From: Eubacteriales bacterium
GTDB taxonomy: Bacteria; Bacillota; Clostridia; Lachnospirales; Lachnospiraceae
Direction of reading: 5' to 3'
DNA length: 64,000 bases
Assembly: GCA_030536555.1 (NCBI GenBank)
Contig: JAUNPU010000003.1
Location: forward strand, 62,001-126,000
The stretch's first letter is position 1, and each line of letters opens with the position of its first letter. The position numbers were made by a program, and so were the translations under genes. This document shows, piece after piece, positions 15,901-25,369 of the stretch. The notes beneath the pieces were generated by a model that made no database searches, had not been told where the DNA came from, and was given only the letters and a program-made list of their open reading frames with translations.

Positions 15901-17735
15901 TATCGAATCACAATTCTCCCCTGCCCTGCCGGATTTGCATAGTCCGCTGACACAGTTCCGCCCATACTCCGGATATACGCCGAAAGCACGTCTACATCCA
16001 CCATCACCTCGTCTTTGACGATATTGCAGCCTTTGAACATGGTCATGCCGCTTCCGCCAAGCTTCAGCATATAGTTGTGGGAGGCAAGGGTGTAGGTGCG
16101 GTTCAAATCAAGAGGTTCTCCATTTACCATAATATCTGTTACCCGGTAAGCTCCGTCTACCTTCACGAAATTGCCCTTGTCATCCAGCACTACGCCGGAG
16201 GGAATCGTGGAATCAATGGTGTAGGTCAGTCCGGATACCTGCTGGAAGGAACCGCTCTCTTCCGGATAATCCTTTGAGCCCATTTCCAGGGCATCCTTGA
16301 TCTGCTGTCCGGTGACTTCGGCTACGCACATCATATTGCCAAAGGGGAACACAGCCAGGGTATCATGGTAGGTGATGCTGCCCGGCTTTATGTTGGCACG
16401 AATGCCGCCGCCGTTGGAAAAGCCGATTTCAGCCCCCAGTACATGGCGGTATGCATCTGCAGTCAGGTCCCCCAGATTGGTCTCTGCGCTGCGGATGGCC
16501 CGACTGCCCGTAGCCGGATCATTGACCGTCAGCTCGTAAGGGGTCGTACCGAGAACTACCTTCAGAGACTCTTCGTACTGACTCTGAATCTGTTTGATAT
16601 AGCGGTCCGTTGCCGCATCCATGGCTTTGCCGTCGGCATTGGTCACGGCCGTACCCGGAAGCACCAGCTTCTGACCAGCGTAGAGAAGATTGGGTCTGGA
16701 AAGCTGATCACGGTTCAGATCGTAGATTTCGCGCCAGCGGTCAGAGGAGCCCAGCTCGCGCTTTGCGATTTTGCTTAAGCTGTCATGTTTCTGTACGATA
16801 TACTCCCCTGCCACTTCGGAGGCGGGAACCGTATCAACCAGCTCGGCACGGATATCGCCGTCTGCTTCGATGGTCAGCTTGCCGATATTCTGAAGCTTCG
16901 TTCCGGTCTGAGTCAGAATCACAGGTTCCCCGTTCTTATTTTGAACGGTGGCAGAAGGAATCGTCTCATGGGAATGACCGTCAATGCACGCGTCGATGCC
17001 GGTGGTATTGGCAAGGACAGCTCTGGAGCTGAAGCGGTCCGTCACACCGTTCTCCCCCAGATGACCGACTAAAATCACATGGGTTGCGCCCTCTGCTCTG
17101 GCTGCATCCACGGCCTGCTGCACCTGGCTGTACAGCTTCTCGCCGCTCTCATCCTCGCAGAAGGAGTAAATATAATTGCCGGAAGCATCCTGAAAATATG
17201 CCGGTGTGGACTTGGTATAGGTCTCCGGCGTGGTGACGCCCACAAATGCCACCGTGGATGCGCCAAAGGTCATCAGCTTGTACGGCGCAAATACCGGAAC
17301 CGGACTTCCGGAAGCGGTATTCATCAGGTTGCAGGAATAGTAACCGCAATTCAGTCTGCCGGACAGCTCCAGAAAACGGTTCATGTCATAATCAAATTCA
17401 TGATTTCCCGGAATGGCAAAGTCATAGCCGGTCTGGTTCATGATGTCAATCAGATAGCCGCCGTCTGACAGTGTTCCGATCGGCGCACCCTGAATCGCGT
17501 CACCGGCATCCACCAGTGCCACATACGGCGTCTGCTGCTGCATCTCTTTCTTATACAGAGCCAGTCCCGCATATCCGATATTGTCATCGACTCCGCAGTG
17601 GACATCATTGGTGTAAAGTACAATGATATCCTTGTCTGCTGCAAATGTGTTCATTGACAGTCCGGTGGTCAGCGACAGCACCATGGCAATGGTCAGCAGC
17701 AGTGATAAAAAACGATGTTTCCTGTTCCCCTTCAT
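15900..17735 (-). CDS. Secreted 5'-nucleotidase / UDP-sugar hydrolase family protein with an internal LysM domain
   Basis: 611 residues. The signal peptide (LSLLLTIAMVLSLTTGLS) is cleaved probably near residue 32. The metallophosphatase domain spans residues 35-300, with YTNDVHCG, DAGDAIQG, PGNHEFDYD, LVGHLGENG and DGHSHE as metal and phosphate ligands. A LysM-like module follows at about 311-360 (YIVQKHDSLSKIAKRELG, then LYAGQKLVLPG). The C-terminal nucleotide-binding domain starts near 385 (SNGGGIRANI and PFGN motifs). The protein likely hydrolyses extracellular nucleotides or UDP-sugars while held on peptidoglycan by LysM. AGGAGG precedes the ATG. Confidence 0.9.
   Translation of the reverse strand: MKGNRKHRFLSLLLTIAMVLSLTTGLSMNTFAADKDIIVLYTNDVHCGVDDNIGYAGLALYKKEMQQQTPYVALVDAGDAIQGAPIGTLSDGGYLIDIMNQTGYDFAIPGNHEFDYDMNRFLELSGRLNCGYYSCNLMNTASGSPVPVFAPYKLMTFGASTVAFVGVTTPETYTKSTPAYFQDASGNYIYSFCEDESGEKLYSQVQQAVDAARAEGATHVILVGHLGENGVTDRFSSRAVLANTTGIDACIDGHSHETIPSATVQNKNGEPVILTQTGTKLQNIGKLTIEADGDIRAELVDTVPASEVAGEYIVQKHDSLSKIAKRELGSSDRWREIYDLNRDQLSRPNLLYAGQKLVLPGTAVTNADGKAMDAATDRYIKQIQSQYEESLKVVLGTTPYELTVNDPATGSRAIRSAETNLGDLTADAYRHVLGAEIGFSNGGGIRANIKPGSITYHDTLAVFPFGNMMCVAEVTGQQIKDALEMGSKDYPEESGSFQQVSGLTYTIDSTIPSGVVLDDKGNFVKVDGAYRVTDIMVNGEPLDLNRTYTLASHNYMLKLGGSGMTMFKGCNIVKDEVMVDVDVLSAYIRSMGGTVSADYANPAGQGRIVIR
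16656..16805 (-). other. LysM peptidoglycan-binding module between the two 5'-nucleotidase domains
   Basis: Residues about 311-360 contain the LysM pattern: hydrophobic-V-x-K-x-D-S-L-x-x-I-A-K, then WREIYDLNRDQL and a GQKLVLPG ending. The module sits in the linker between the catalytic and C-terminal domains rather than at a terminus. Confidence 0.85.
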
Positions 17736-17768
17736 AGTTCGTTTCCTCCTGTGTGTAAATGATTATGG

Positions 17769-19187
17769 TTACTGCTCTGTCATCTCCCAGGGGATGATTG
17801 CCAGAGTCAGATCATCCATCCATGTCTTTCCGCTTGCCCGCTTCATATCCAGACTGTTGAGAACCACGGAACGGACACGAAGCCGTTCCAGCTGTCCATC
17901 GATCTTACCCATGACGGAGCTGATGTCGCTGAGCACATAGTATTCTCCATTCTTTTCTCCCAGATAGAACATTTCATGACCGGGGAACTGCAAAATCGCT
18001 CCCGGCGCAAGGGTGTCCAGAACAGCAGCTTTCTGCTCTGCAGAAAGGTCCTTCATGTCTGTCTTTTTTACCGGCATGGCAGCCTGCCAGCTGGTATTAC
18101 GGGGAAGCTCCAGACCAAAGCACCGGTATGTCTCTCTTACATAAGAGGAGCAGTCCTGGGAATTCAGCATGCCGCCCCAGCCGTAACGGTTCCCCAGAGA
18201 TTTGAGTGCCTGCTCCAGCAGATTTTCTGTAGTGAGGCGCAGGTAGCCCATATGTACATCCCGGTTGGCTGGAATCAGTGCCTGCTTTCTCGCGTAGCTG
18301 CCATCCGGATTCCTGGAAGGAAGCCATACCACATAATTTCCCCAGGGCATACGGTTGGCAACCATACCCTCCTGGTCGGTACAAAGCTCCAGTACCGTTC
18401 CCATGGTGAGCATTTTCTCAGAAGCTTCCGGATCGGCCGAGCTTGCTTCCAGCCAGACCTTCTCCCCCGTAACCACAAGAACATGCTCCATCTTCTGTGC
18501 TTCGATCCACTGGCTTTTGTCCTGACAGACTGCAATATCCGCCGACGGCACCCAGCCGGAACAGATCATGGATCTCACATAAGAAAAGTTTCCGTCCGCT
18601 GTCGAAAAGTAAACGGCCAGCGGCTCATTGACCAGCACTGGCGCTGCTGCCAGATTGTCCCATTCCGGGTCTGTGGGGCTGTCGGAGAGCAGATCGCCAT
18701 AAGGGTATGCCTTCATCAGTGTCCGGTTCACCGCTATGCCGTAGCGAAGGGGCATCTGCTGTGAGGTGGCGGCTCCGCGGATATTGCTGCGAATCGCCTC
18801 GTAATAGGATTCCTCTACGGGGCTGCCGTTTAGATAGAGATTCTTCGGGCTTGTAAATGCCGCAAGCTTCTCTTTTAACTCTGTGCCGTCAAACTGCTCC
18901 GGAAGTGCCTCAAGCCGGTTCATCATGGTCTCCGGTGTCTCTAAGCATCTGCGGTTCAGCTCTGCAATCTCTTCCGGACTCATAAGCGTCCGACTGTCGT
19001 CACCCTTTCCTGTCAGCCAGTAATCTGCGCTGCACATCTGCCGGTTCACGCCATCGGGCAGAGTGATGTCACCCTCCGCCTGAACGCCCGGCCCCCACTC
19101 ATCGGTGGATGCCGCAGATGCAAAGCTTAAGCACAGACTGCCTGCTGTGATCATAGTCAGAAGTGCTGTTTTTTTCCATAAATGCAA
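17769..19187 (-). CDS. Secreted NlpC/P60 peptidase with SH3-like domains
   Basis: 472 residues, with an N-terminal signal peptide (LLTMITAGSLCLSFASAAS). The middle carries the conserved layout of SH3-containing NlpC proteins, with the start RQMCSADYWLTGKGD, MNRLEALPEQFDG, and PLAVYFSTADGNFSYVRS. The C-terminal peptidase domain shows NRYGWGGMLNSQDCSSYV (catalytic Cys, about residue 352) and PGHEMFYLGEKNG (catalytic His). Such enzymes cut cell-wall stem peptides. The start is probably the TTG at 19187, nine bases after GGGGGA. It forms an envelope block with the LCP and second NlpC genes. Confidence 0.85.
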   Translation of the reverse strand: MHLWKKTALLTMITAGSLCLSFASAASTDEWGPGVQAEGDITLPDGVNRQMCSADYWLTGKGDDSRTLMSPEEIAELNRRCLETPETMMNRLEALPEQFDGTELKEKLAAFTSPKNLYLNGSPVEESYYEAIRSNIRGAATSQQMPLRYGIAVNRTLMKAYPYGDLLSDSPTDPEWDNLAAAPVLVNEPLAVYFSTADGNFSYVRSMICSGWVPSADIAVCQDKSQWIEAQKMEHVLVVTGEKVWLEASSADPEASEKMLTMGTVLELCTDQEGMVANRMPWGNYVVWLPSRNPDGSYARKQALIPANRDVHMGYLRLTTENLLEQALKSLGNRYGWGGMLNSQDCSSYVRETYRCFGLELPRNTSWQAAMPVKKTDMKDLSAEQKAAVLDTLAPGAILQFPGHEMFYLGEKNGEYYVLSDISSVMGKIDGQLERLRVRSVVLNSLDMKRASGKTWMDDLTLAIIPWEMTEQ

Positions 19188-19237
19188 GATAAGTTCCCCC
19201 TGTCTGTAAGTGCTGTTCTATATGAGCGCCATGTCAA

Positions 19238-21052
19238 TTATACTCCGGGACCGTTCTCAGCAGGACCGGAAGTTGTGGTGCTGCTCTGCCCGGGGCCTGT
19301 AAGGGACGCACCGCTGTTGGAGTCCTGACTGGAACCGGGACCTTCCAGGCTGCCGCCGGCCGGGCGGTTCTGGGATGGTCCGTTGCTGCTGCCCGGCTGG
19401 TTCTGTGTTGACCCGTTGCCGCTGCCCGGTCGGCTCTGAGTGGAACCGTTGCTGCTTCCCGGTCGGCTCTGGGTTGGCCCATCATTTTCTCCGGGAATCG
19501 GTGCAATCTCAGAGGTGGGTGGCTCCTCTGTGGTGTGGCTTCCGCCTGCCTCGATGACATTGGATTGTTCGGATTCACCTGCTTCGGTGGACTCCCTGTC
19601 AGAATTTTCGGATCCGCTTTCTGTCTCAGTGGAAGCTTCCGTCTGCTCCTCTGTCGATGCCTCTTCTGACGTTTCTTCCGGTGCCCGGGTCTCCGGCGGG
19701 GCAGTCTCGGCGGCTGCTGAACTCTGCTGCGGCGCCGGGCTGTGACTGCTGCCGTTATTGCCTTCTGCGCCTACGTTCTTGCCGGACTCAATATCCTTGC
19801 CCGGCTCACCAAGCCCGGACTTTTTGGCAATGTGGGCGCTGATCTCCTGTACCATTCCTGAGGGACGATAGCTGGTATCGTCATACAGAAAGGCGTGAAG
19901 CTGGATGACATTGCTCTCCAGGGTCGTGGGGATGACGCAGGACTTCTTGCTGATCTTCATCTCACTGTGGGAGAAGGGGAAGCCGGAGGTCTGACCGATG
20001 TAGTATCTGCGGGCATTCTTTGCCATACCCAGAATATCATCCACACCGATGCTGGTGGATACCTGGGGGTAGACGGTGCCGACGAGAGTCTTTAAGGTCT
20101 TGAAATCGGCATTTTTAGCCTTTTCCATGGTCAGTCCCAGAATCTTGCGCTGACGCTCTGTCCGGTTGAAATCCGTATCCATCAGGCGCAGTCTCGCGTA
20201 TGCCACCGCCTGCACGCCGTCCAGATGGTTCATGCCGCTGTGCTCCAGCTGCACGGAGCCGACGCCGGTGGAATTGACCGTCTCGGTGATGAAGGAGTTG
20301 ATATAGGCAAATTCCCGGTCTGTGATCTCCAGATCCACACCGCCAAGCACGTTGATTGCGTCCACAACAGCCTTCCAGTTGAAGGTGGCATAGTCATCGA
20401 TGGGAAGATCCAGATTGTCCCTGAGGGCTTCTACCGCCTGTACGTGACCGCCCAGGAAATATGCCTCGTTGATCTTGTCATAGTTTCCGTCAGAATCCAT
20501 TCGCAGGTAGGTGTCCCGGAATACGGATGCCAGACGGATCTCTCCGGTCTTTTTGTTGATGCTTGCTACCATCTCCACATCGGACAGGGCACCTTTGCCG
20601 GTCTTGCCGTCGCGGGAGTCTACGCCGAAGACCGCCACAGTCCAGTAGCCGTCATCCCGCACCTGCCGGAACATGAAAACTCCGGCAATCAGCACGGCTG
20701 CCAGCAGCATAAGCCGGAATAGCCGGAATACCGGTCGCTTTCTGCGCCGCTTTTGCGTTCCGGAGCCGGTTCTGCTGCCGGTATCGCTTTCTCTTCTGCC
20801 GCTTCCGGTTCTTCCACCTGTGCCGGAACCGGTGCCGCGGCGTGGCTGACCGGAGCGTCTGCCCTGACTGCGATTTGAGGTGTTTCGTCTCTGATTCATA
20901 TGGTCATTACCTTCACTGTCATAGTTATTTTCTTCGATATCCAGTTCATTGACAGACTGGAAATCCTCGTCGTATGCGAAATCCGAAGATTTTCGCTGAT
21001 GTCTGGCACGCATTCGGTCCAGTTCATCCTCGTATTCTTCTCTGTACTGCAT
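19238..21052 (-). CDS. LytR-CpsA-Psr (LCP) family cell-wall glycopolymer ligase
   Basis: About 604 residues from the ATG at 21052 (AGAGGAAAG site); an in-frame ATG at 21076 overlaps the previous stop but has no site. A charged cytoplasmic Arg/Gly/Ser-rich N-terminus leads to one membrane helix (LFRLMLLAAVLIAGVFMF). The LCP domain follows, with DSRDGKTGKGALSDVEMV, SVFRDTYLRMD and YARLRLMDTDFNRTERQRK, which bind polyprenyl-phosphate substrates. The last about 190 residues are Glu/Ser/Thr-rich, then repeats of 11 residues. LCP enzymes attach teichoic-acid-like polymers or polysaccharides to peptidoglycan. Confidence 0.9.
   Translation of the reverse strand: MQYREEYEDELDRMRARHQRKSSDFAYDEDFQSVNELDIEENNYDSEGNDHMNQRRNTSNRSQGRRSGQPRRGTGSGTGGRTGSGRRESDTGSRTGSGTQKRRRKRPVFRLFRLMLLAAVLIAGVFMFRQVRDDGYWTVAVFGVDSRDGKTGKGALSDVEMVASINKKTGEIRLASVFRDTYLRMDSDGNYDKINEAYFLGGHVQAVEALRDNLDLPIDDYATFNWKAVVDAINVLGGVDLEITDREFAYINSFITETVNSTGVGSVQLEHSGMNHLDGVQAVAYARLRLMDTDFNRTERQRKILGLTMEKAKNADFKTLKTLVGTVYPQVSTSIGVDDILGMAKNARRYYIGQTSGFPFSHSEMKISKKSCVIPTTLESNVIQLHAFLYDDTSYRPSGMVQEISAHIAKKSGLGEPGKDIESGKNVGAEGNNGSSHSPAPQQSSAAAETAPPETRAPEETSEEASTEEQTEASTETESGSENSDRESTEAGESEQSNVIEAGGSHTTEEPPTSEIAPIPGENDGPTQSRPGSSNGSTQSRPGSGNGSTQNQPGSSNGPSQNRPAGGSLEGPGSSQDSNSGASLTGPGQSSTTTSGPAENGPGV
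19361..19480 (-). repeat. 33-bp in-frame repeats at the C-terminus of the LCP gene
   Basis: Repeat starts at 19361, 19394, 19427 and 19460 keep a 33-base period. The encoded 11-residue units are variants of GSSNGSTQSRP. The region should be an extended Ser/Asn/Gly/Gln tail outside the membrane. Confidence 0.88.
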
Positions 21053-21072
21053 TGTGCTTTCCTCTTGTTTTA

Positions 21073-23058
21073 TCATTCCACCAGTTTCCGATAGTAAGGC
21101 CAGTTGGCGTCTCGAACGGAAATCGTCACGTTGTTCACTTTGTCGCTGCTCTCATGGATACAGCGGATCCTTCCGTCCGGCGTCCATCCGAGAAACATGA
21201 TCACATGGGCATCGGTGCCGGTGCGCAGGACAATATCGCCAGGCTGCAGCTGGCTGCGGCTGATGGGCGTTCCCAGGGCTGCCAGTCCGGCGGTGCTTTC
21301 ATAGGGAAGTCGGCTTCCGGTTGCGGACCAGTAGACCCAGCTGATCCAGCCGGAGCAGTCCAGTCCCTTCATAACGCGTCCCTGAGTGTCCGGCGATACC
21401 AGCGAGCCGAAGTGGTTGCCGTCGTATCCGGAAGCGGAAGCCTTGCCGCCCCAGTGATAGGGCACCCGCCCCACAGAGCCAAGGGCAAATTCAATCAGAT
21501 TCCGGCGGGTCTCGGAAAGATCTGCCGGAAGTTCATTCAAATACGCCTCAATCTCTGCATGGGAAAGGGGATTTCCCGGAGAAATGGTGGAGACGCTGAG
21601 TCCGTATGCCTCAAACCAGTCCTGCTCTGCCAGCCGGCGCGCATAGCCCATGGTCTCCTCGTTCCATCCCGGCCAGCCGCCCTCAGTGATGTTGGCTGGA
21701 TCGTTGCCGATGGAATCCAGGGTGAACAGATTCTTCTGTTCGTTGAGACCGTTGATTCTCAGGCTCACCACCAGATCCACATGACCGGGGCAGGAATCCT
21801 CCGGAAGAGATGTTTCCTCGCCATTGTACGTGTGGGCGTCAGCACTGTGCCGGGGCGTATCAGTCGCCGCGGAAGCAGGCGGCATATCGGTTGTCGCGGA
21901 AGCAGGCGGCATATCGGTTGTCGCGGAAGCAGGCTGTGCATCGGAGGGGGAAGCGGGGGTTTCGCCCAAGGTATTGGCCCCGCCGGCAGCAGTCTCACCG
22001 GCAGCACCAGACGCGTCAGTTTCACCTGCCGCCGTCGTTTCCTGCCTGCTGTCGCCTGCAACGATTACTCCGGCTGTGGATTCCTGCTCCGCAGCCAGGG
22101 TATCTGCTGCAAAGTCGTCTTCTGCGCCGGTTACTGTCTGTGCTGCTGGTACCTCGGTCTCATCTGCTGCAGCCTCTGTATTCACAGCCGCTTCTGCTTC
22201 TGCCGCAGTCTCATCTGCAGCATCTTCTTCCATGGTTCTTTCTTCCCCGGTTCCTTCTTCTGCTGCTCCCTCTTCCCCGGCTCGCTCTTCCGCTTCCGCC
22301 TCAGCCTCCAGGCTTTGCAGTTCGCGTAGTGCATCCTCCTCACTCATGCAGCCCTCACAGTCATACACCTCACTGAGTCTGACCCGGTAGGAATGGGATA
22401 CTTCCCACAGCTTCTTCGCGTAGGTAAGAAACAACTCCTTATCGCCGGGGTCCTGATAATAGGTGTAGACATTTGCCATGGCCATGATCTGAATCACGTT
22501 GGAGCAGGGAGTGATGCCCTTGCCGTCTCCATCTGTCGCCGACAGGCGGACTTTTCGAAAGTAGTCGATGGTCCAGGAGTCAGGGTCTGCGGGATCGTGC
22601 CGCTCATTTTTGGGGTCGTACTTTCCGAGAATCTGTGTTCGAGAAAGTCCCAGCTGCGCTGCAAGAGATTCCGGCTTCCGGTCCGCCAGCCCATTGACGT
22701 CGCTGAACCAGGACTCATCGCGGCTCATCAGCCGGTAGAAGACTTCTCCCGCCAGGCTTTTGGTCAGATCCTGCTCGTCAGCCCCCTCTGGAAAGTAATG
22801 TGCCAGATTCAGCTGGTCGGGAGACGGGGTCCACGGGGTCTCGGTCTCTGGAGCTTCGGTCGTGGTGGGAAGCGGTACGGTCTCCGCCTGCGTTGTTTCC
22901 ACCACAGGCACAGCCGCCACCTCTTCTGTGGGCTGCGGTATCGTATAAAAATGTGACAGTGCTGCGGTGCCGCTTCCCAGCACCAGCATCATGGCAGCTG
23001 TCATAAGCTGATACCTGTGCCGCAGCAATCTGTCTGTAATGGTTGGTTTATGGTTCAT
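21073..23058 (-). CDS. Membrane-anchored NlpC/P60 peptidase with a long low-complexity linker
   Basis: 661 residues from the ATG at 23058. An N-terminal anchor (LMTAAMMLVLGSGTAAL) is followed by a Thr/Pro/Glu linker. A helical lysozyme-like region lies at about 100-240 (DLTKSLAGEVFYRLM, GITPCSNVIQIMAM). An Ala/Glu/Thr-rich stretch of about 170 residues then includes nine-residue repeats. The C-terminal NlpC/P60 domain shows GSVGRVPYHWGGKASASG, GLDCSGWISWVY (catalytic Cys) and TDAHVIMFLG (catalytic His). It is expected to hydrolyse peptidoglycan peptides near the membrane. The next gene (LCP) begins within 25 bases of its stop. Confidence 0.85.
   Translation of the reverse strand: MNHKPTITDRLLRHRYQLMTAAMMLVLGSGTAALSHFYTIPQPTEEVAAVPVVETTQAETVPLPTTTEAPETETPWTPSPDQLNLAHYFPEGADEQDLTKSLAGEVFYRLMSRDESWFSDVNGLADRKPESLAAQLGLSRTQILGKYDPKNERHDPADPDSWTIDYFRKVRLSATDGDGKGITPCSNVIQIMAMANVYTYYQDPGDKELFLTYAKKLWEVSHSYRVRLSEVYDCEGCMSEEDALRELQSLEAEAEAEERAGEEGAAEEGTGEERTMEEDAADETAAEAEAAVNTEAAADETEVPAAQTVTGAEDDFAADTLAAEQESTAGVIVAGDSRQETTAAGETDASGAAGETAAGGANTLGETPASPSDAQPASATTDMPPASATTDMPPASAATDTPRHSADAHTYNGEETSLPEDSCPGHVDLVVSLRINGLNEQKNLFTLDSIGNDPANITEGGWPGWNEETMGYARRLAEQDWFEAYGLSVSTISPGNPLSHAEIEAYLNELPADLSETRRNLIEFALGSVGRVPYHWGGKASASGYDGNHFGSLVSPDTQGRVMKGLDCSGWISWVYWSATGSRLPYESTAGLAALGTPISRSQLQPGDIVLRTGTDAHVIMFLGWTPDGRIRCIHESSDKVNNVTISVRDANWPYYRKLVE
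21854..21934 (-). repeat. 27-bp in-frame repeats in the NlpC/P60 linker
   Basis: Two exact 27-base copies start at 21881 and 21908, and a diverged copy lies before them. They encode PASATTDMP-type nine-residue units in the disordered linker. Confidence 0.9.
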
Positions 23059-23089
23059 AAAGTATGTTCCTGTCTGATATGTAAGGTTG

Positions 23090-23136
23090 GGTATTGGCAG
23101 CAGGCGCACCTGCGCCGTTGCCAATACCTTACTATA
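23090..23136 (-). promoter_or_regulatory. Extended -10 promoter and strong leader hairpin of the NlpC/P60 gene
   Basis: The minus strand has TGCTATAGT (-10 TATAGT at 23131-23136). A long hairpin follows at once: GGTATTGGCA (arm ending 23119) with TGCCAATACC (arm 23090-23099), and an inner GGCGCA/TGCGCC stem. There is no T-run. The hairpin would sit at the very 5' end of the mRNA and may stabilise it (inference). Confidence 0.5.
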
Positions 23137-23217
23137 GCACAGTTGCAGCGGGAAATACAGTGACAAACCATTAAAAATTCTTTAAGAAAACACCGGTTAT
23201 CCCGTCAAAAATAAGAA

Positions 23218-23246
23218 TTGACGAATCGAAAACCATCGACTATAAT
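23218..23246 (+). promoter_or_regulatory. Consensus promoter of glmS
   Basis: TTGACG (23218-23223), a 17-base spacer and TATAAT (23241-23246). The start would be near 23253, about 40 bases before the ribozyme cleavage site. Confidence 0.88.
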
Positions 23247-23289
23247 AGACCCATTCTGTGAAAAGGAGGAACAGAAGTTCCATAGCAAA

Positions 23290-23455
23290 GCTAAGCGCCA
23301 TGCACCTGACGGCTGATCGTGAACAGGGAATCCTGAGCCGGGAAGGTTAACGAGGTGGAGAGAGAATCGAATATTCGGCGGATGCTCTCCCGTGCACATC
23401 CGGGCATGTGATATTCTGAGAAATATGCAGGCAACTGCAAAACAGAGGCAGAATA
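23290..23455 (+). ncRNA. glmS ribozyme (glucosamine-6-phosphate-activated self-cleaving riboswitch)
   Basis: The cleavage core AAGCGCC lies at 23293-23299, with cleavage expected before G23295. The conserved core follows: GGGAAGGTTAACGAGGTGGA, then ATCGAATATTCGGCGGATGC, TCTCCCG and a 3' stem region. It is located in the long 5' leader of glmS. When glucosamine-6-phosphate is abundant the ribozyme cleaves the mRNA and lowers GlmS. Identified by consensus, not by a covariance search. Confidence 0.97.
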
Positions 23456-23519
23456 ACCGGACCATGAACATTGAAAATGGAATATACATCAATAGGAATG
23501 TTTAAAGGAGACTACAATT

Positions 23520-25346
23520 ATGTGTGGAATTATTGGATATACCGGGCCTTTGGACGCCCGCAGCATCTTGTTGAACGGACTTTCTACTCTGGAATACCGG
23601 GGCTATGACAGTGCTGGGATCGCACTCTGTATGGAGGATTCCAGTATCTGTGTGGCAAAAAAGGTGGGGAAGGTTCAGGCACTGAAGGACTACTGCGATG
23701 CACAGATCACAGGAGGCTCCCACAGCGGCATCGGACACACCAGATGGGCAACCCACGGCGGCGTGACGGATGAGAATGCACATCCTCACCGGGCCGGACG
23801 GGTCACACTGATCCACAACGGAATCATTGAGAACTACCACGCACTGACGGAGCAGTTCGGTCTGCAGGACAGGCTTGTCTCTCAGACAGACAGTGAGGTG
23901 GCTGCCTGGGTGCTGGACCGGCTCTATACCGGCGACCCGCTGAAGGCAATCCGCGAGCTGATGGGCATGGTGGAAGGCTCCTACGGCTTCTGTATCATGT
24001 TCGATGACCAGCCGGGAGCTGTGTATGCGGCACGCAGTGTCAGCCCTCTGGTGGCATCCTACACCCATGCAGGCGCCATGATCGCCTCTGATCTGACAGC
24101 GCTGATTCCCTACACCAACCAGTATTTTGTGGTGCCGGAGGATCACATTGTCAAGCTGACCCCTTATAAGGTCCATGTCTATGAGCTGGATGATTCCTTC
24201 AGCAAGTTCTATCCGGAGATCATGACCGTCAACTGGAATATGGATGCTGCCATGAAGAACGGATTCCCTCATTTTATGCTGAAGGAGATCCACGAGCAGC
24301 CGGAAGCCATGAAGCAGACCATTCTGCCTCGCATGAACAAGGGCCTTCCGGACTTTACCGATGACCGGATTCCGGATCAGATATTCGCTGACTGCAGTCA
24401 GATTCACATTGTTGCCTGCGGTACTGCCATGCATGCAGGCATGGTAGCCCGGGCTGTCATGGAGCCGATTCTTCGGATTCCGGTGACCGTGACCATTGCG
24501 TCGGAGTTTCGGTATGAGCAGCCGCTGATCGATGAGAAGACCCTTGTGATCATCATTTCCCAGTCGGGAGAGACCATAGACACTCTGGCGGCTCTGCGGC
24601 TTGCACGGGAGTACGGCTCTGTCACCCTGGCTGTGGTCAACGTGAAGGGCTCTACCATTGCCAGGGAAAGCGATTATGTGCTCTACACCCATGCGGGTCC
24701 GGAGATTGCCGTTGCCAGCACCAAGGCATATTCCGTGCAGCTGGCGGCCCTCTATCTGATTGGATGCCGGATGGCGCTGGTGCGCGGGAAATTCAGCCGG
24801 AAGGAGGCGGCAGATTTCCTCGAGAAGCTGATTGATGCCATCCCTGCCATGGAGACCATGATCGAACAGAAGGACACCATCAAGGCTCTTGTGACTCATA
24901 TTATCCAGAGTCCGGATGCATTTTTCATCGGACGCGGACTGGACTACGCATTTTCACTGGAAGGGGCTTTGAAGCTGAAGGAGATTTCCTACATTCACGC
25001 GGAAGCCTATGCGGCAGGAGAACTGAAGCACGGTACCATTGCCCTGATCTCCGACCAGGTTCCGGTCATCGCCATTGCGACCCAGGACCATGTATTTGCC
25101 AAGACCATCTCCAATATCCGTGAGGTCAAAGCCCGCGGTGCCTATGTGATTCTGCTGACCAGGGAGGGAGCCGTGGTGGACGAGAATCTTGCAGATATCC
25201 GCATTCGAATCCCGGATCTTGACGACAGATTTACAGTGTTCCCCATTGCGGTGGTGCTGCAGCTGATTGCCTACTATGCATCGCTCGGCAAGAATCTGGA
25301 TGTGGACCAGCCGCGGAATCTGGCAAAGTCTGTGACGGTAGAATAG
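23520..25346 (+). CDS. glmS: Glutamine-fructose-6-phosphate aminotransferase (isomerizing)
   Basis: 608 residues, the standard length. Cys2 (MCGIIGYTG) is the glutaminase nucleophile of the N-terminal Ntn domain, and HTRWATHGG is its conserved block. Two SIS sugar-isomerase domains follow: VACGTAMHAG with ISQSGETIDTL near residues 300-350, and FFIGRGLDYAFSLEGALKLK near 480. The C-terminus ends QPRNLAKSVTVE, as in the family. It makes glucosamine-6-phosphate for peptidoglycan. Expression is controlled by the upstream ribozyme; the transcript ends in a 23-base stem terminator. Confidence 0.98.
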   Translation: MCGIIGYTGPLDARSILLNGLSTLEYRGYDSAGIALCMEDSSICVAKKVGKVQALKDYCDAQITGGSHSGIGHTRWATHGGVTDENAHPHRAGRVTLIHNGIIENYHALTEQFGLQDRLVSQTDSEVAAWVLDRLYTGDPLKAIRELMGMVEGSYGFCIMFDDQPGAVYAARSVSPLVASYTHAGAMIASDLTALIPYTNQYFVVPEDHIVKLTPYKVHVYELDDSFSKFYPEIMTVNWNMDAAMKNGFPHFMLKEIHEQPEAMKQTILPRMNKGLPDFTDDRIPDQIFADCSQIHIVACGTAMHAGMVARAVMEPILRIPVTVTIASEFRYEQPLIDEKTLVIIISQSGETIDTLAALRLAREYGSVTLAVVNVKGSTIARESDYVLYTHAGPEIAVASTKAYSVQLAALYLIGCRMALVRGKFSRKEAADFLEKLIDAIPAMETMIEQKDTIKALVTHIIQSPDAFFIGRGLDYAFSLEGALKLKEISYIHAEAYAAGELKHGTIALISDQVPVIAIATQDHVFAKTISNIREVKARGAYVILLTREGAVVDENLADIRIRIPDLDDRFTVFPIAVVLQLIAYYASLGKNLDVDQPRNLAKSVTVE

Positions 25347-25369
25347 CGTTGTGACTCTGTAATCATAAT

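Noticed and set aside
23205..23492. Minus-strand frame of 95 codons before glmS
   Set aside because: It is the complement of the glmS promoter and ribozyme; the conserved RNA explains the sequence.
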